NCBI GenBank assembly: GCA_021769135.1
Contig: JAETTM010000034.1
Coordinates: 1 to 64,000, forward strand
Direction: 5' to 3'
Source: Lachnospiraceae bacterium
GTDB lineage: Bacteria > Bacillota > Clostridia > Lachnospirales > Lachnospiraceae
DNA: 64,000 bases
The position numbers and the translations under genes were made by a program. Position 1 is the first letter of the stretch, and each line of letters begins with the position of its first letter. This document shows, piece after piece, positions 8,242 to 15,692 of the stretch. Below the pieces are notes generated by a model that saw only the letters and a list, made by a program, of their open reading frames with translations, was not told the origin of the DNA and did not search any database.

Positions 8242-8403
8242 GGTCACAGTATGCCTCGTTACGGAAAAAGGGCTTAAAATAAAGGCTCTTTTTTCGTTCC
8301 CTCACTCGTAGTAAAACCGTAGTCTCCTGCTTTCTCCAATACCGTGATTTGCCCCGTTTTACCCCACAACTTCCTCCAATTCCCGGCTATCCGCCGTGCT
8401 GCC

Positions 8404-8871
8404 ATGATAAATGATATCCTGGAACAAGTGCTGGAAATTTCAGCACAAATCGTGGATTATGCAAAAAGTATTTTGGATTACCCGGTAGGAGCTAATATGG
8501 TTTTTACTCTGGCTGACCATATCAATTTTGCCATACAGCGAGCCAAAAATAATCTTCAAATCCAACTGCCGATTTTGTATGATGTGGAGCACCTGTTTGA
8601 AAAGGAAATGCAAATAGGAAAAAATGCACGGGAACTGATACACAAAAAGGCCATTGCCGATGCCATAGGAGACGGCTGCCAGGTTATGGGCTATACCCCA
8701 TGGGGATGTATTGATTTGGTGAGCTGCGGCGACTGCCAGATGACCAAGCGCTACGGTTTTGTTTATGTAGATGCGGACGATGAAGGAAATGGCACCTATG
8801 ACCGATACCGCAAGGACAGTTTTTACTGGTACCAGAAAGTGATTCAAAGCAACGGAGAGGATTTGGAGTAA
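8404..8871 (+). pseudogene. Fusion relic: licT PRD1 joined to 6-phospho-beta-glucosidase C-terminus
   Basis: The open frame runs from within 8344 to 8871, but homology starts at the Met codon 8404. About 80 residues are a LicT/BglG PRD1, including [14 protein letters not shown], the phosphorylatable histidine in [11 protein letters not shown] and [14 protein letters not shown]. Near 8645-8655 the sequence switches without a stop to the last 70 or so residues of a GH1 6-phospho-beta-glucosidase: [39 protein letters not shown] and SNGEDLE. A deletion therefore removed PRD2, any bgl PTS gene and most of the glycosidase. The product cannot be catalytic. It is followed by a hairpin terminator at 8907. 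Confidence 0.85.
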
Positions 8872-8906
8872 AAGCTGACGGCAGCTCATAGCTGTTTCCA
8901 AAGCCA

Positions 8907-8948
8907 AGCAGCCGATAACTATATTCTACCTGAATGTTATCGGCTGCT
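8907..8948 (+). terminator. Hairpin after the GH1 relic
   Basis: A 13-bp perfect stem, AGCAGCCGATAAC (8907-8919) with GTTATCGGCTGCT (8936-8948), is followed by a weak T-rich tract. It is probably the original terminator of the beta-glucoside operon. Confidence 0.65.
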
Positions 8949-8965
8949 CTTTGTTCATTAAGCCA

Positions 8966-8998
8966 ACAACCCCGCCGCACAGGCAGCGGGGTATCAAA
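8966..8998. repeat. CCCCGCCGC hairpin repeat, copy 1
   Basis: CCCCGCCGC at 8970-8978 pairs with GCGGGG at 8986-8991 and is followed by TATCAAACT. Related copies occur at 37425, 37984, 51641 and, truncated, 57367. Here it lies between convergent genes and may act as a terminator for EIIA on the minus strand. Confidence 0.55.
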
Positions 8999-9038
8999 CT
9001 ATAGAAATATTTTAAATCTAAAACTCACTTCCCGCCTG

Positions 9039-9527
9039 TTATGACACCGTACAAACAAGCTGCCCCTTCTTCACTTCCCCTATCGCTTCGAAGGTTACCT
9101 TTTTTCCATTATCGTCCGATAAAATCAACATGGTGGACATGTCAAACTTCTCCTGGAGCTTCTTTAAATCCGCTTCGATGACCGGTTCTCCTGCCTTCAC
9201 TTTATCGCCCTGGGATTTTCCCAATACCTGGAATCCATCCCCTTTGGCAGATACCGTATCAATGCCGATGTGAATCAAAAGTTCAACTCCATTTTCCATC
9301 GTAATCCCAAAGGCATGCCCTGTAGGGAAGACTGCAGATAAAGTTCCGTCTGCAGGTGCACATATGGTGACAGAATCCCCTTCATAGCGGAAGGCTACGC
9401 CATCCCCCAGGACCTTTTGGGAAAAAACCGCATCCTTCACATCTTCAATTGCGAACATCGTTCCGTCAGCAGGAGCCACTATCTCCCACTTTTCCGCTTC
9501 CGATGATTTTTTAAAAAAATGGAACAT
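9039..9527 (-). CDS. PTS sugar transporter subunit IIA, glucose type
   Basis: This 162-residue free-standing EIIA of the Glc family accepts phosphate from HPr and passes it to the EIIB domain. The active-site histidine is H86 in LLIHIGIDTV; the second conserved histidine is H71 in PTGHAFGI. The fold signature EIVAPADGTM opens the protein. It is the last gene of the minus-strand cluster at 9-14 kb, whose EIIBC protein (12477-14054) lacks an EIIA domain, so the two should form one transporter. The 233-bp gap before it contains a conserved 44-nt hairpin repeat. A CTCC-complement (GGAG) site precedes the ATG. Confidence 0.95.
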   Translation of the reverse strand: MFHFFKKSSEAEKWEIVAPADGTMFAIEDVKDAVFSQKVLGDGVAFRYEGDSVTICAPADGTLSAVFPTGHAFGITMENGVELLIHIGIDTVSAKGDGFQVLGKSQGDKVKAGEPVIEADLKKLQEKFDMSTMLILSDDNGKKVTFEAIGEVKKGQLVCTVS

Positions 9528-9576
9528 CTGTTAATCTCCTTTCATTCCTCTTTGTGAAAAGCCCTTTTGTGCATTT

Positions 9577-9620
9577 GTCCTAAGGGGGTATCAGGCGAAG
9601 CCTGGTGGATTCCTTAGGAC
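9577..9620. repeat. GTCCTAAGG hairpin repeat, copy 1
   Basis: The outer stem is GTCCTAAGG with CCTTAGGAC and the inner stem ATCAGGC with GCCTGGT around a short loop. A second copy with only two obvious base changes lies at 19862-19905, before the TauE gene. Both sit in gaps upstream of minus-strand genes. Confidence 0.75.
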
Positions 9621-9760
9621 TATGAGTCAAGACCATAAATCATGGAGATGCTATCACCAACATGATTTGCTCTACTGGACTTGATGGAATGCCCGGCACA
9701 TTGGGATTTGAATAAACTATATTGTCAGAATATTCCCACAACTTAAAGTTTCACAATTAC

Positions 9761-11182
9761 TTACTCTTCCAAAAGCCCCATCGCCATCCCCTTATTCAAC
9801 AATAATGGACGCAGGTAAGCCACGGTAGAACACATGGGCAGCACATCCGGGTTCAGGCGAATATGGAGTTCCGTTTCGATATATTTTCTCCTATCCTCAA
9901 TCCGTTTCCATAATGCAGGTGCCTTTTCCCTGATTTCCTCCCGCAGTGCCTCATCTGCCAAAGCCACTGTGCTTTCCGCGCTGGTTCCCCCATATCCCGG
10001 CACCGACGGGATAATATCAATCTGGAACAGCATACCGCTTTCCAGTATTTCTTCGCTCCCATCATAAACCGGCGAGGACATCCATTCCTCGTCCGCGGTC
10101 AGATGCCCCGGGCATAATGACCAATGGTACTTGGATTTTGGCAAAACCTGCTCCACTATCTGGTATAAATCATTCCCTTTCATGCCACAGTGGATTTCTT
10201 CCAGCCATGTGGCATATGCGCCGAAATAAGGCTTTACCACCGCATCCACATAATCTTTTACCCCTTCCGGCAATTGTTCAGCTTCCTTTACCGCATAACC
10301 CGCCCTGGAGGAAAGCCCTCCTTTGTATCCTATGGTCAGGCTGATGGCATCTCCTGTCTTTACTTTATTATCTGTCGGATATAAATTGGCTTTTATGAAC
10401 CGTTTTCCCGATGAGGCAATCGTCACCACGCTGTTTTTCTGCCCATAAGCATTCAGCATACCGCCCAGCTCCATCTCGCTGACGCCCTCTTCCAGCCCAT
10501 CCATAGCCTTTAACATACAATCGGAAGCCAGTGCCGCCCCGAATTCATAATGCTCCAGTTCATTCACATTATTGCGGCAGCGCACACCTTTATTCCCTAT
10601 GAAAATATAAGTGGCGTTAAAAACTTCCCCTCCTTCTCCGGCCAGTTCCCGAATCCGTTCCACAATATAAGAAGGAATATCGAACAGCTGCCTGTTATCT
10701 TCGCGGCTGCTTGTAAAGTTCTTCCATCCCACAATTCCTATCCTGGAATTCCCACTTATTTGCGCCTCTTCCAGGATTTCCACGAAGCTTTTAGGGTTCT
10801 CCATGGGCTGGTTGGGAAGGGAAAAATAAGGCGCGTGTACCGGAACCGCTTTCACTCTGGAAAAAGGAACCTTATTCAGATTCTCATTCCCCATCACCAT
10901 ATAATTTTGGCCGTTGGAATGCAGGACGAGCAAAGCTTCCTCAAACCTGGGCAGGAAACCGGTCAGATATTCAAAGTTATTGCCATGCTCCAAATCCCCA
11001 TAGATTACCAACGTATCAATTTCCTCTTCCTTCATCCGTGCCAGAACATTTTCATACCGTTCCTTCATGGTCGCATCGCTCAGCAGAACCGGAATCCTGC
11101 TACAGTCCTTATCCGGAGCCGGAATCTGCCGGCAAACAACGTTCTCGAATGTATTAATCAAATCTCCAAACTCCTTTCTCAT
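9761..11182 (-). CDS. M24-fold (creatinase/aminopeptidase P-like) hydrolase lacking key metal ligands
   Basis: This 473-residue protein has a creatinase-N-like domain (about residues 40-200, with LVIYGDLEHGNNFEYLTGF) and a C-terminal pita-bread domain. The usual first metal motif, two aspartates in a DxGaxxxGYxSDxTR-type stretch, is replaced here by SLTIGYKGGLSSRAGYAV. A histidine in LCPGHLTADEEW and a glutamate in GTSAESTVAL are kept. This resembles metal-free members such as creatinase more than true aminopeptidases. It starts 7 bp after the M20 hydrolase in the PTS operon, which argues for a joint catabolic job on an imported amide or ureido compound. The substrate is unknown. Confidence 0.8.
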   Translation of the reverse strand: MRKEFGDLINTFENVVCRQIPAPDKDCSRIPVLLSDATMKERYENVLARMKEEEIDTLVIYGDLEHGNNFEYLTGFLPRFEEALLVLHSNGQNYMVMGNENLNKVPFSRVKAVPVHAPYFSLPNQPMENPKSFVEILEEAQISGNSRIGIVGWKNFTSSREDNRQLFDIPSYIVERIRELAGEGGEVFNATYIFIGNKGVRCRNNVNELEHYEFGAALASDCMLKAMDGLEEGVSEMELGGMLNAYGQKNSVVTIASSGKRFIKANLYPTDNKVKTGDAISLTIGYKGGLSSRAGYAVKEAEQLPEGVKDYVDAVVKPYFGAYATWLEEIHCGMKGNDLYQIVEQVLPKSKYHWSLCPGHLTADEEWMSSPVYDGSEEILESGMLFQIDIIPSVPGYGGTSAESTVALADEALREEIREKAPALWKRIEDRRKYIETELHIRLNPDVLPMCSTVAYLRPLLLNKGMAMGLLEE

Positions 11183-11188
11183 AAAAAT

Positions 11189-12457
11189 TTATTCGCCCTT
11201 CTTGCTCAGATCCATCACAAGATGAAGCAGCACATCGGCCCCTTTCTTAATGCTTTCATAATCCGTCCATTCCTCCGGGCAATGGGATACCCCGCCGTTC
11301 CTGCTGGGTACATAGAGCATATTGGTATCCACGAAATCGGTCATAATCATAGAATCATGGCCAGTTCCGTTATTAATCAGCAAATAGCTGTACCCCAGCT
11401 CCTCACAGATTCGCTGCATTTTCTCCACATTATCCCCGTTCATGATGCTCGGCCCTGTGGGGTTGGGATAATTGATTCTGCGTATTTCTTCCAGCTCCGT
11501 GCGAATCCCCAGTTTTTCCCCTGCTTTTTGCAGAAGAGACTCTATCATCTCTTTAAAATCAATTTTTTCCACAATTTCCTTGCTGAATGTCCGGATTTCA
11601 ATTTTCCCTTCCACGTACTCGGGCACAAACTGGTTGGAATTCGGGGTAATGTCCAATTTACCTACCATTCCCGTAACATCCGGCCCTAATTCTTTGATTT
11701 TTTCATCAAACTGGGCGATAAAATTGGCCGCTGCCACCAGGGCATCCTTTCTCGATGCCATCGGCGCGGTGGAATCTGCGGTTGAACCGTAGAAGCGGAT
11801 GGTATACCGGCCAATGCCCGCCAAATACTGAATCAGTCCAATTTCCACATTTTCCCTGTCCAGAACTGGCCCCTGCTCAATATGCATTTCTATGAAATTT
11901 TTAATTGTTTTAGGGTCTCTTGCCGCCTCTTCCAAGTCCGGCTCCAGCCCATATTCCCTTATAGCCTCCGCTTTCGTCTGCCCGAAACGGTTTTTTACCG
12001 TATCCAGCTCATACTGGGTCATAGTGCCCATCATTGCCCTGGAATTGGTCACGCCGGTGCTGGGGCCAAAAGTTTCCCCCTCTTCTGCATTCATTACAAT
12101 CAGCTCCAGGGGATAATCATTGGCATAGCCATTTTCTGTTAACACACGCATCACTTCCAACGCTGCCACAGTTCCTGCTACCCCATCAAAGGCACCGCCA
12201 TTCACTACCGAATCATAATGAGAGCCGAACATAACCGCCGGGGCATCTTTCAGAGTTCCTTCCCTGCGCCCAAATAAGGTGCCGAAGCTGTCTTCATGAA
12301 TCGTAAGATTTAATTTTTTCATTTCCCCAAGAAAATAATCTTTTGACAAACGGTCTTCTTTTGTATAAGAAGACCGTGTCACGCCATTTCCCGGGGTAGA
12401 AGTAAATTTAGCCAAAGTTTCAATATCAGTTTGAATTCGATTTACTTTTGTTTCCAT
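11189..12457 (-). CDS. M20-family amidohydrolase, hydantoinase/carbamoylase type
   Basis: This 422-residue zinc hydrolase belongs to the N-carbamoyl-amino-acid amidohydrolase/allantoate amidohydrolase group. Metal-binding and catalytic motifs are all present: GSHYDSVVNGGAFDGVAG, MNAEEGETFG, EMHIEQGPVLDRENVEIG, and a late histidine in GGVSHCPEEWTD. These enzymes remove carbamoyl or acyl groups from amino-acid-like substrates in the cytoplasm. It lies between PTS EIIBC (20 bp upstream) and the M24-like hydrolase (7 bp downstream), a gene order I do not recognise as a known pathway. Exact substrate prediction is not possible from motifs. Confidence 0.88.
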   Translation of the reverse strand: METKVNRIQTDIETLAKFTSTPGNGVTRSSYTKEDRLSKDYFLGEMKKLNLTIHEDSFGTLFGRREGTLKDAPAVMFGSHYDSVVNGGAFDGVAGTVAALEVMRVLTENGYANDYPLELIVMNAEEGETFGPSTGVTNSRAMMGTMTQYELDTVKNRFGQTKAEAIREYGLEPDLEEAARDPKTIKNFIEMHIEQGPVLDRENVEIGLIQYLAGIGRYTIRFYGSTADSTAPMASRKDALVAAANFIAQFDEKIKELGPDVTGMVGKLDITPNSNQFVPEYVEGKIEIRTFSKEIVEKIDFKEMIESLLQKAGEKLGIRTELEEIRRINYPNPTGPSIMNGDNVEKMQRICEELGYSYLLINNGTGHDSMIMTDFVDTNMLYVPSRNGGVSHCPEEWTDYESIKKGADVLLHLVMDLSKKGE

Positions 12458-12476
12458 TTCCTTCTTCCCTTCAATA

Positions 12477-14054
12477 TTAATTTGATTTTACAGCCCGTTT
12501 TAATTCCGATGCCGCCTTTTCCACTTTTGCCCCATAAACAACCTGGAGATTCTTTTCATTTATTCTAATAATGCCTAAAGAACCTGTTTTTTTCAAGCCA
12601 TTTTCATTAATTGCCGATGTATCTTTCAATACCAGACGAAGCCTGGAAATGCAATTATCGATTTCTTCTATATTTTCTTTTCCGCCCAAAGCTTCCATAA
12701 TGGATTTGCCCAGCTCTGTTACTTCTTCTTCGTAGCTTACTTCATCGGACTCATCTTCCCTGCCGGGGGTCTTGATATTAAACTTCACAATCGCCCATTT
12801 GAATACCAGGTAGTAAATCACTGCATAAATCAAGCCGATTACCACATTCAGTATCCATTTCGTCTCAGTACCGCGCAGAACGCCAAAGATAACTAAGTCG
12901 ATTAAACCGCCGCCCGCATTACCGATGCATACGCCCAGCAGCGTATTAATTAAGAAGGACAACCCTGCCATGCATGCATGGAACAGCCACAGCAACGGGG
13001 AAATAAAGAAGAAGGAAAATTCAATCGGCTCTGTAATACCGGTGAAAAAGCTGGTCAACCCTGCCGCCAGCAGCACACCTTTCACTTTCTTCTTATTCTT
13101 AGGAAGCGCTGTCTGATACATTGCATAGCATGCTGCCGGTAAACCGAATACCATGAACGGATGCGTTCCCTGTGTCAGGAAGCGGGTAGCCTGGCGCATC
13201 AAATCCATATCCGCGTTGGGGTCCATAAGCAATGTATTGAAAATGTTCAAAGCACCGGATACCTGCTCACCATTAATCATAGCAGCTCCGCCAATCGGTG
13301 TAAACCTGATTAACTGATTTAAAATATGATGCAAGCCTGTAGGAATCAGCAGCCTCTCCAGGAATCCATAGATAAAGGTTCCGAAAGCCCCTGCCTGAGA
13401 CAGCAGATTGCCAAATCCGTTAATCAGCATATTGAACAACGGCCAAATCAGGAACATGGCTACGCCTAAGAAAGGAATGGTCACTACCATCATAATCGGT
13501 ACAAAACGTTTGCCGCTGAAAAAGCTGAACGCGGTAGGCAGCTGGGTGGTATGGAATTTGTTATGGATCATTGCGCTCCAAAGGCCCACAATAATACCGC
13601 CGAAAATGCTCATCCTATATGTAAAAATACCCATCACCGTATCATAAGCAGCGTTCTGCTGGGTTGCCTCCAGAACCGATGCCCCCTGAGATACCAGGTA
13701 GTCCACGCTGGCCGTTTCTGCTGTAATCCCCTTTAACTGGAGAAGGAAACGAATGGTAGTGTGGAACAACACAAAACCGATGATTGATGCGAAGGTGGCA
13801 ATTTCTTTATCTTCCTTCGACATGCCCTGTGCTACGGACATACAGAACAGAATCGGCAACAGCCCAAACAGCCCGCCTGCCAATGAGTTAACCAGGCTGA
13901 CAAAATTATTTACCAGCGTTACATTCGCCAATGCATCCCCAAATACATTCGGGTTCTGCAATGTAGATGCCAAACCCAATAACAAGCCTGCTGCGACAAT
14001 AATTGATAACGGCCCCATTAATGACTTGCCCAGCTTTTGAATAAAAGTTTTCAT
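12477..14054 (-). CDS. PTS sugar transporter subunit IIBC, glucose/N-acetylglucosamine superfamily
   Basis: This 525-residue membrane protein has an N-terminal EIIC with about ten hydrophobic segments, including LLIPTGLHHILNQLIRFTPIG and the ITEPIEFSFFFISPLLW loop typical of the Glc family. The C-terminal EIIB domain starts near residue 440 and carries its phosphocysteine in IDNCISRLRL. No EIIA is fused; the separate EIIA at 9039-9527 should serve. The start follows GAGGTAAAACG, which is part of a conserved pseudoknot-like leader. The substrate could be an amino sugar, a glucoside or a conjugate; the two hydrolases downstream suggest something other than plain glucose. Confidence 0.93.
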   Translation of the reverse strand: MKTFIQKLGKSLMGPLSIIVAAGLLLGLASTLQNPNVFGDALANVTLVNNFVSLVNSLAGGLFGLLPILFCMSVAQGMSKEDKEIATFASIIGFVLFHTTIRFLLQLKGITAETASVDYLVSQGASVLEATQQNAAYDTVMGIFTYRMSIFGGIIVGLWSAMIHNKFHTTQLPTAFSFFSGKRFVPIMMVVTIPFLGVAMFLIWPLFNMLINGFGNLLSQAGAFGTFIYGFLERLLIPTGLHHILNQLIRFTPIGGAAMINGEQVSGALNIFNTLLMDPNADMDLMRQATRFLTQGTHPFMVFGLPAACYAMYQTALPKNKKKVKGVLLAAGLTSFFTGITEPIEFSFFFISPLLWLFHACMAGLSFLINTLLGVCIGNAGGGLIDLVIFGVLRGTETKWILNVVIGLIYAVIYYLVFKWAIVKFNIKTPGREDESDEVSYEEEVTELGKSIMEALGGKENIEEIDNCISRLRLVLKDTSAINENGLKKTGSLGIIRINEKNLQVVYGAKVEKAASELKRAVKSN

Positions 14055-14061
14055 CGTTTTA

Positions 14062-14125
14062 CCTCATTTCTGCACGGTCTTTTGTGCATACCAGGTTTGC
14101 GGATACCGTGCGGACACAAACTTGG
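14062..14125 (-). promoter_or_regulatory. Pseudoknot leader motif, copy 1 (PTS EIIBC)
   Basis: Sense strand: stem A pairs GTTTGTG (14115-14121) with CGCAAAC (14095-14101). Stem B pairs GCACGGT from the loop of A (14105-14111) with ACCGTGC (14072-14078), giving an H-type pseudoknot. AGAAATGAGG with the ribosome site follows at once. The same fold with different stem sequences precedes metK, galE, the UDP-sugar pyrophosphorylase and two ABC operons. Confidence 0.75.
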
Positions 14126-14225
14126 TGATTGAAATACATTCTTTCAATCTTACACTCCTTGCGTTTTCGGGTTTTTAAAATTTTCCACTTTCATCATGCG
14201 CGCAATCCGATTTATTGGTATGCCC

Positions 14226-14253
14226 ATTATATCATTCAGAATAATTTTGTAAA
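14226..14253 (-). promoter_or_regulatory. Promoter of the PTS/hydrolase operon
   Basis: Minus-strand -35 TTTACA (14248-14253), 16-bp spacer, -10 TATAAT (14226-14231). The leader of about 165 nt contains the pseudoknot motif at 14062-14125. The rest of the gap 14055-14479 is AT-rich, and apart from a small ORF fragment at 14362 I see nothing else in it. Confidence 0.75.
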
Positions 14254-14361
14254 TATTTATAAAGTTTTTAGAAAGTTTATTATTTATTTAAAAAAAATTA
14301 CATTTTGTGAAATTTTTTACAGACGTGGAATGGCCGGACTTAAGGCTGGATAACGGATGAA

Positions 14362-14454
14362 ATGGCAGAAAAAACGGAGAGCCAGAGGATAAAGCGGATT
14401 CATGAACAGGTGAAAAGAATCAAGCTGTCAGAGAAGATGGGGGTGAAATTCGTG
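14362..14454 (+). pseudogene. Possible gene fragment (unrecognised)
   Basis: The frame begins MAEKTESQRIKRIHEQVKR and continues IKLSEKMGVKF, a charged amphipathic stretch that looks protein-like. After about 31 codons it runs into sequence antisense to the YqeG gene. It resembles the tail region of Rpn-type nuclease genes as I remember them, but this is weak. Treat it as a remnant or chance ORF. Confidence 0.25.
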
Positions 14455-14479
14455 AAGCAAAACATATATTGTCTCAATG

Positions 14480-14986
14480 CTAATTGGAAAGGACTTCCCT
14501 GCGAAATGGTTTTTCGAACCAGCGTTTCACTACTACCTGTATTTCATCGGTGGACGGGTCAATGGGCTCTGTCAATACGGAATCTATCCCTGCCCGATTT
14601 GCCCCCCACACGTCGGAAAAAATCTGGTCTCCAATACACAAAGTATTTCCCGGCATAGTTCCCATTTTTCTCATAGCCCAAAGATAACCGCTTTTTCTGG
14701 GCTTGCCCGATTTATATAAATACCCGGTTCCCACCTTATCCGCAAAGGCTTTCACCCTGGCTTCTTTATTGTTTGATAACAGCATCGTTTTCATTCCCAG
14801 CCCGTGGACAACCCGAAAAAGCCCCACTGCCCTGTCATCTGCCGGCGCATCCTGGGGCACCAACGTATTATCAATATCGAATATCACCCCGGCATAACGG
14901 GCCGAGAGCTCTGTCCAGTCTAGTTCATAGACAGATGCGATTACTTTTTTTGGATATAGCTGTTTCAAAAACATATTAATGTCCAT
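14480..14986 (-). CDS. yqeG: YqeG-family HAD phosphatase
   Basis: This 168-residue HAD-superfamily class IIIA phosphatase has nucleophile motif I GVIFDIDNTLVPQD, motif II in MLLSNNKEARV, a lysine near SGKPRKSGYLWA and motif III/IV in CIGDQIFSDVWGANRAG. This architecture and length match YqeG (GEP4/phosphatidylglycerophosphatase-related), which in Firmicutes is often linked to ribosome or cell-envelope genes. It stands alone here between the PTS operon promoter region and a flavoprotein gene. The substrate is not established from the sequence. Confidence 0.9.
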   Translation of the reverse strand: MDINMFLKQLYPKKVIASVYELDWTELSARYAGVIFDIDNTLVPQDAPADDRAVGLFRVVHGLGMKTMLLSNNKEARVKAFADKVGTGYLYKSGKPRKSGYLWAMRKMGTMPGNTLCIGDQIFSDVWGANRAGIDSVLTEPIDPSTDEIQVVVKRWFEKPFRREVLSN

Positions 14987-15040
14987 ACCCTTTCTGTATA
15001 TATTATACTTTTGTACAGAAGAATTTTCCGAATCTCAGGT

Positions 15041-15457
15041 CTAAAACTCATATCTTGTTCCATGTGAAAGTAACAGTCCGTCCGTTAATTCTACACATAA
15101 AATTATAGTGTTTTCATCGTTAAAATTATTATGTCCGTTATCAATCCAGTCAGCAAAGGCATTTTTCAGTTTCCCGGCAATTAAATGATTTTCTTCTTTT
15201 CCCCAATAACCTAAGTTGACACCCTTTCCATGTGCTGTAAACCATTCACCAGCTATTGCAATAGTAGGGTTGCTTTCCATATGTTTCATTTTATTTGAGA
15301 GCGCATATGTAATAATATAAAATGCACCCTTCTCATAATAGGCATTAACATATCGCACATAGGGTACTTCATTTTCTACTGTTGCCAACGCAATAACCGT
15401 GTCTTTTCCAAAACGTTCCATCATTATTTTTTCAGCTTCTGGGCTTAATTTTTTCAT
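15041..15457 (-). CDS. Pyridoxamine 5'-phosphate oxidase-family flavoprotein
   Basis: This 138-residue split-barrel protein of the PNPOx-like/nitroreductase-related superfamily binds FMN or F420-like cofactors. It reads KDTVIALATVENEVPYVRYV then AFYIITYALSNKMKHMESNP and AIAGEWFTAHGKGVNLGYWG, the usual order of beta strands and the Asn-Pro turn in this family. An AGGAGATAACC site precedes the ATG. It is a single gene with no functional partner nearby. The physiological substrate is unknown. Confidence 0.8.
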   Translation of the reverse strand: MKKLSPEAEKIMMERFGKDTVIALATVENEVPYVRYVNAYYEKGAFYIITYALSNKMKHMESNPTIAIAGEWFTAHGKGVNLGYWGKEENHLIAGKLKNAFADWIDNGHNNFNDENTIILCVELTDGLLLSHGTRYEF

Positions 15458-15566
15458 AGGGTTATCTCCTTTACAAATTCAATATCAATTTGTTAGGGTA
15501 ATTATAATTTATTTTTAACGGGTATACAATTCCGAAAATGAACTAAATATATCATTATATATAGAA

Positions 15567-15593
15567 AACGCCATAAGTTTTCCTTATGGCGTT
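15567..15593 (-). terminator. Hairpin after metK
   Basis: AACGCCATAAG (15567-15577) and CTTATGGCGTT (15583-15593) form an 11-bp stem with a 5-nt loop. On the minus strand it is followed by TTTCTATATA, a weak U-tract, about 100 nt beyond the metK stop. Confidence 0.7.
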
Positions 15594-15692
15594 CCACACG
15601 CCGGTTTCCCTCATGCAAAAACAGAATCCATCTTGCAAAAATTGTCCTCCTCCCGGAGGATTATGGCAACCGGCAAATTTATTCATGTCCTA

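Larger units (their letters stand above)
6662..8403. mobile_element. Insertion of about 1.74 kb splitting the antiterminator gene
   Basis: The segment separates the CAT and PRD1 coding parts of one licT-like gene. It carries the MNT/HEPN pair and a frameshifted small gene of a type seen with integrative elements. Near its ends are related sequences: AAAACGGGGCAA at 6804-6815 and its inverted copy at 8349-8360; GGTTTTACTAC at 6858-6868 and its inverse at 8308-8318; and GTAGTAAAANCGTAGT in direct orientation at about 6831 and 8308. No complete recombinase or transposase remains, and no clean target duplication is visible. The exact ends are inferred from where licT homology stops and resumes. 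It could instead be two events, an insertion and a deletion. Confidence 0.6.

Noticed and set aside
8344-8871. A single 175-residue functional protein
   Set aside because: The first 20 codons have no homology, and the rest joins a PRD to a GH1 tail, two unrelated families, so it is a deletion fusion rather than a real gene.
14130-14215. LicT-type antiterminator target (RAT) upstream of the PTS operon
   Set aside because: GGATTG is present on the minus strand but the second half does not match the RAT consensus and no overlapping terminator is visible.
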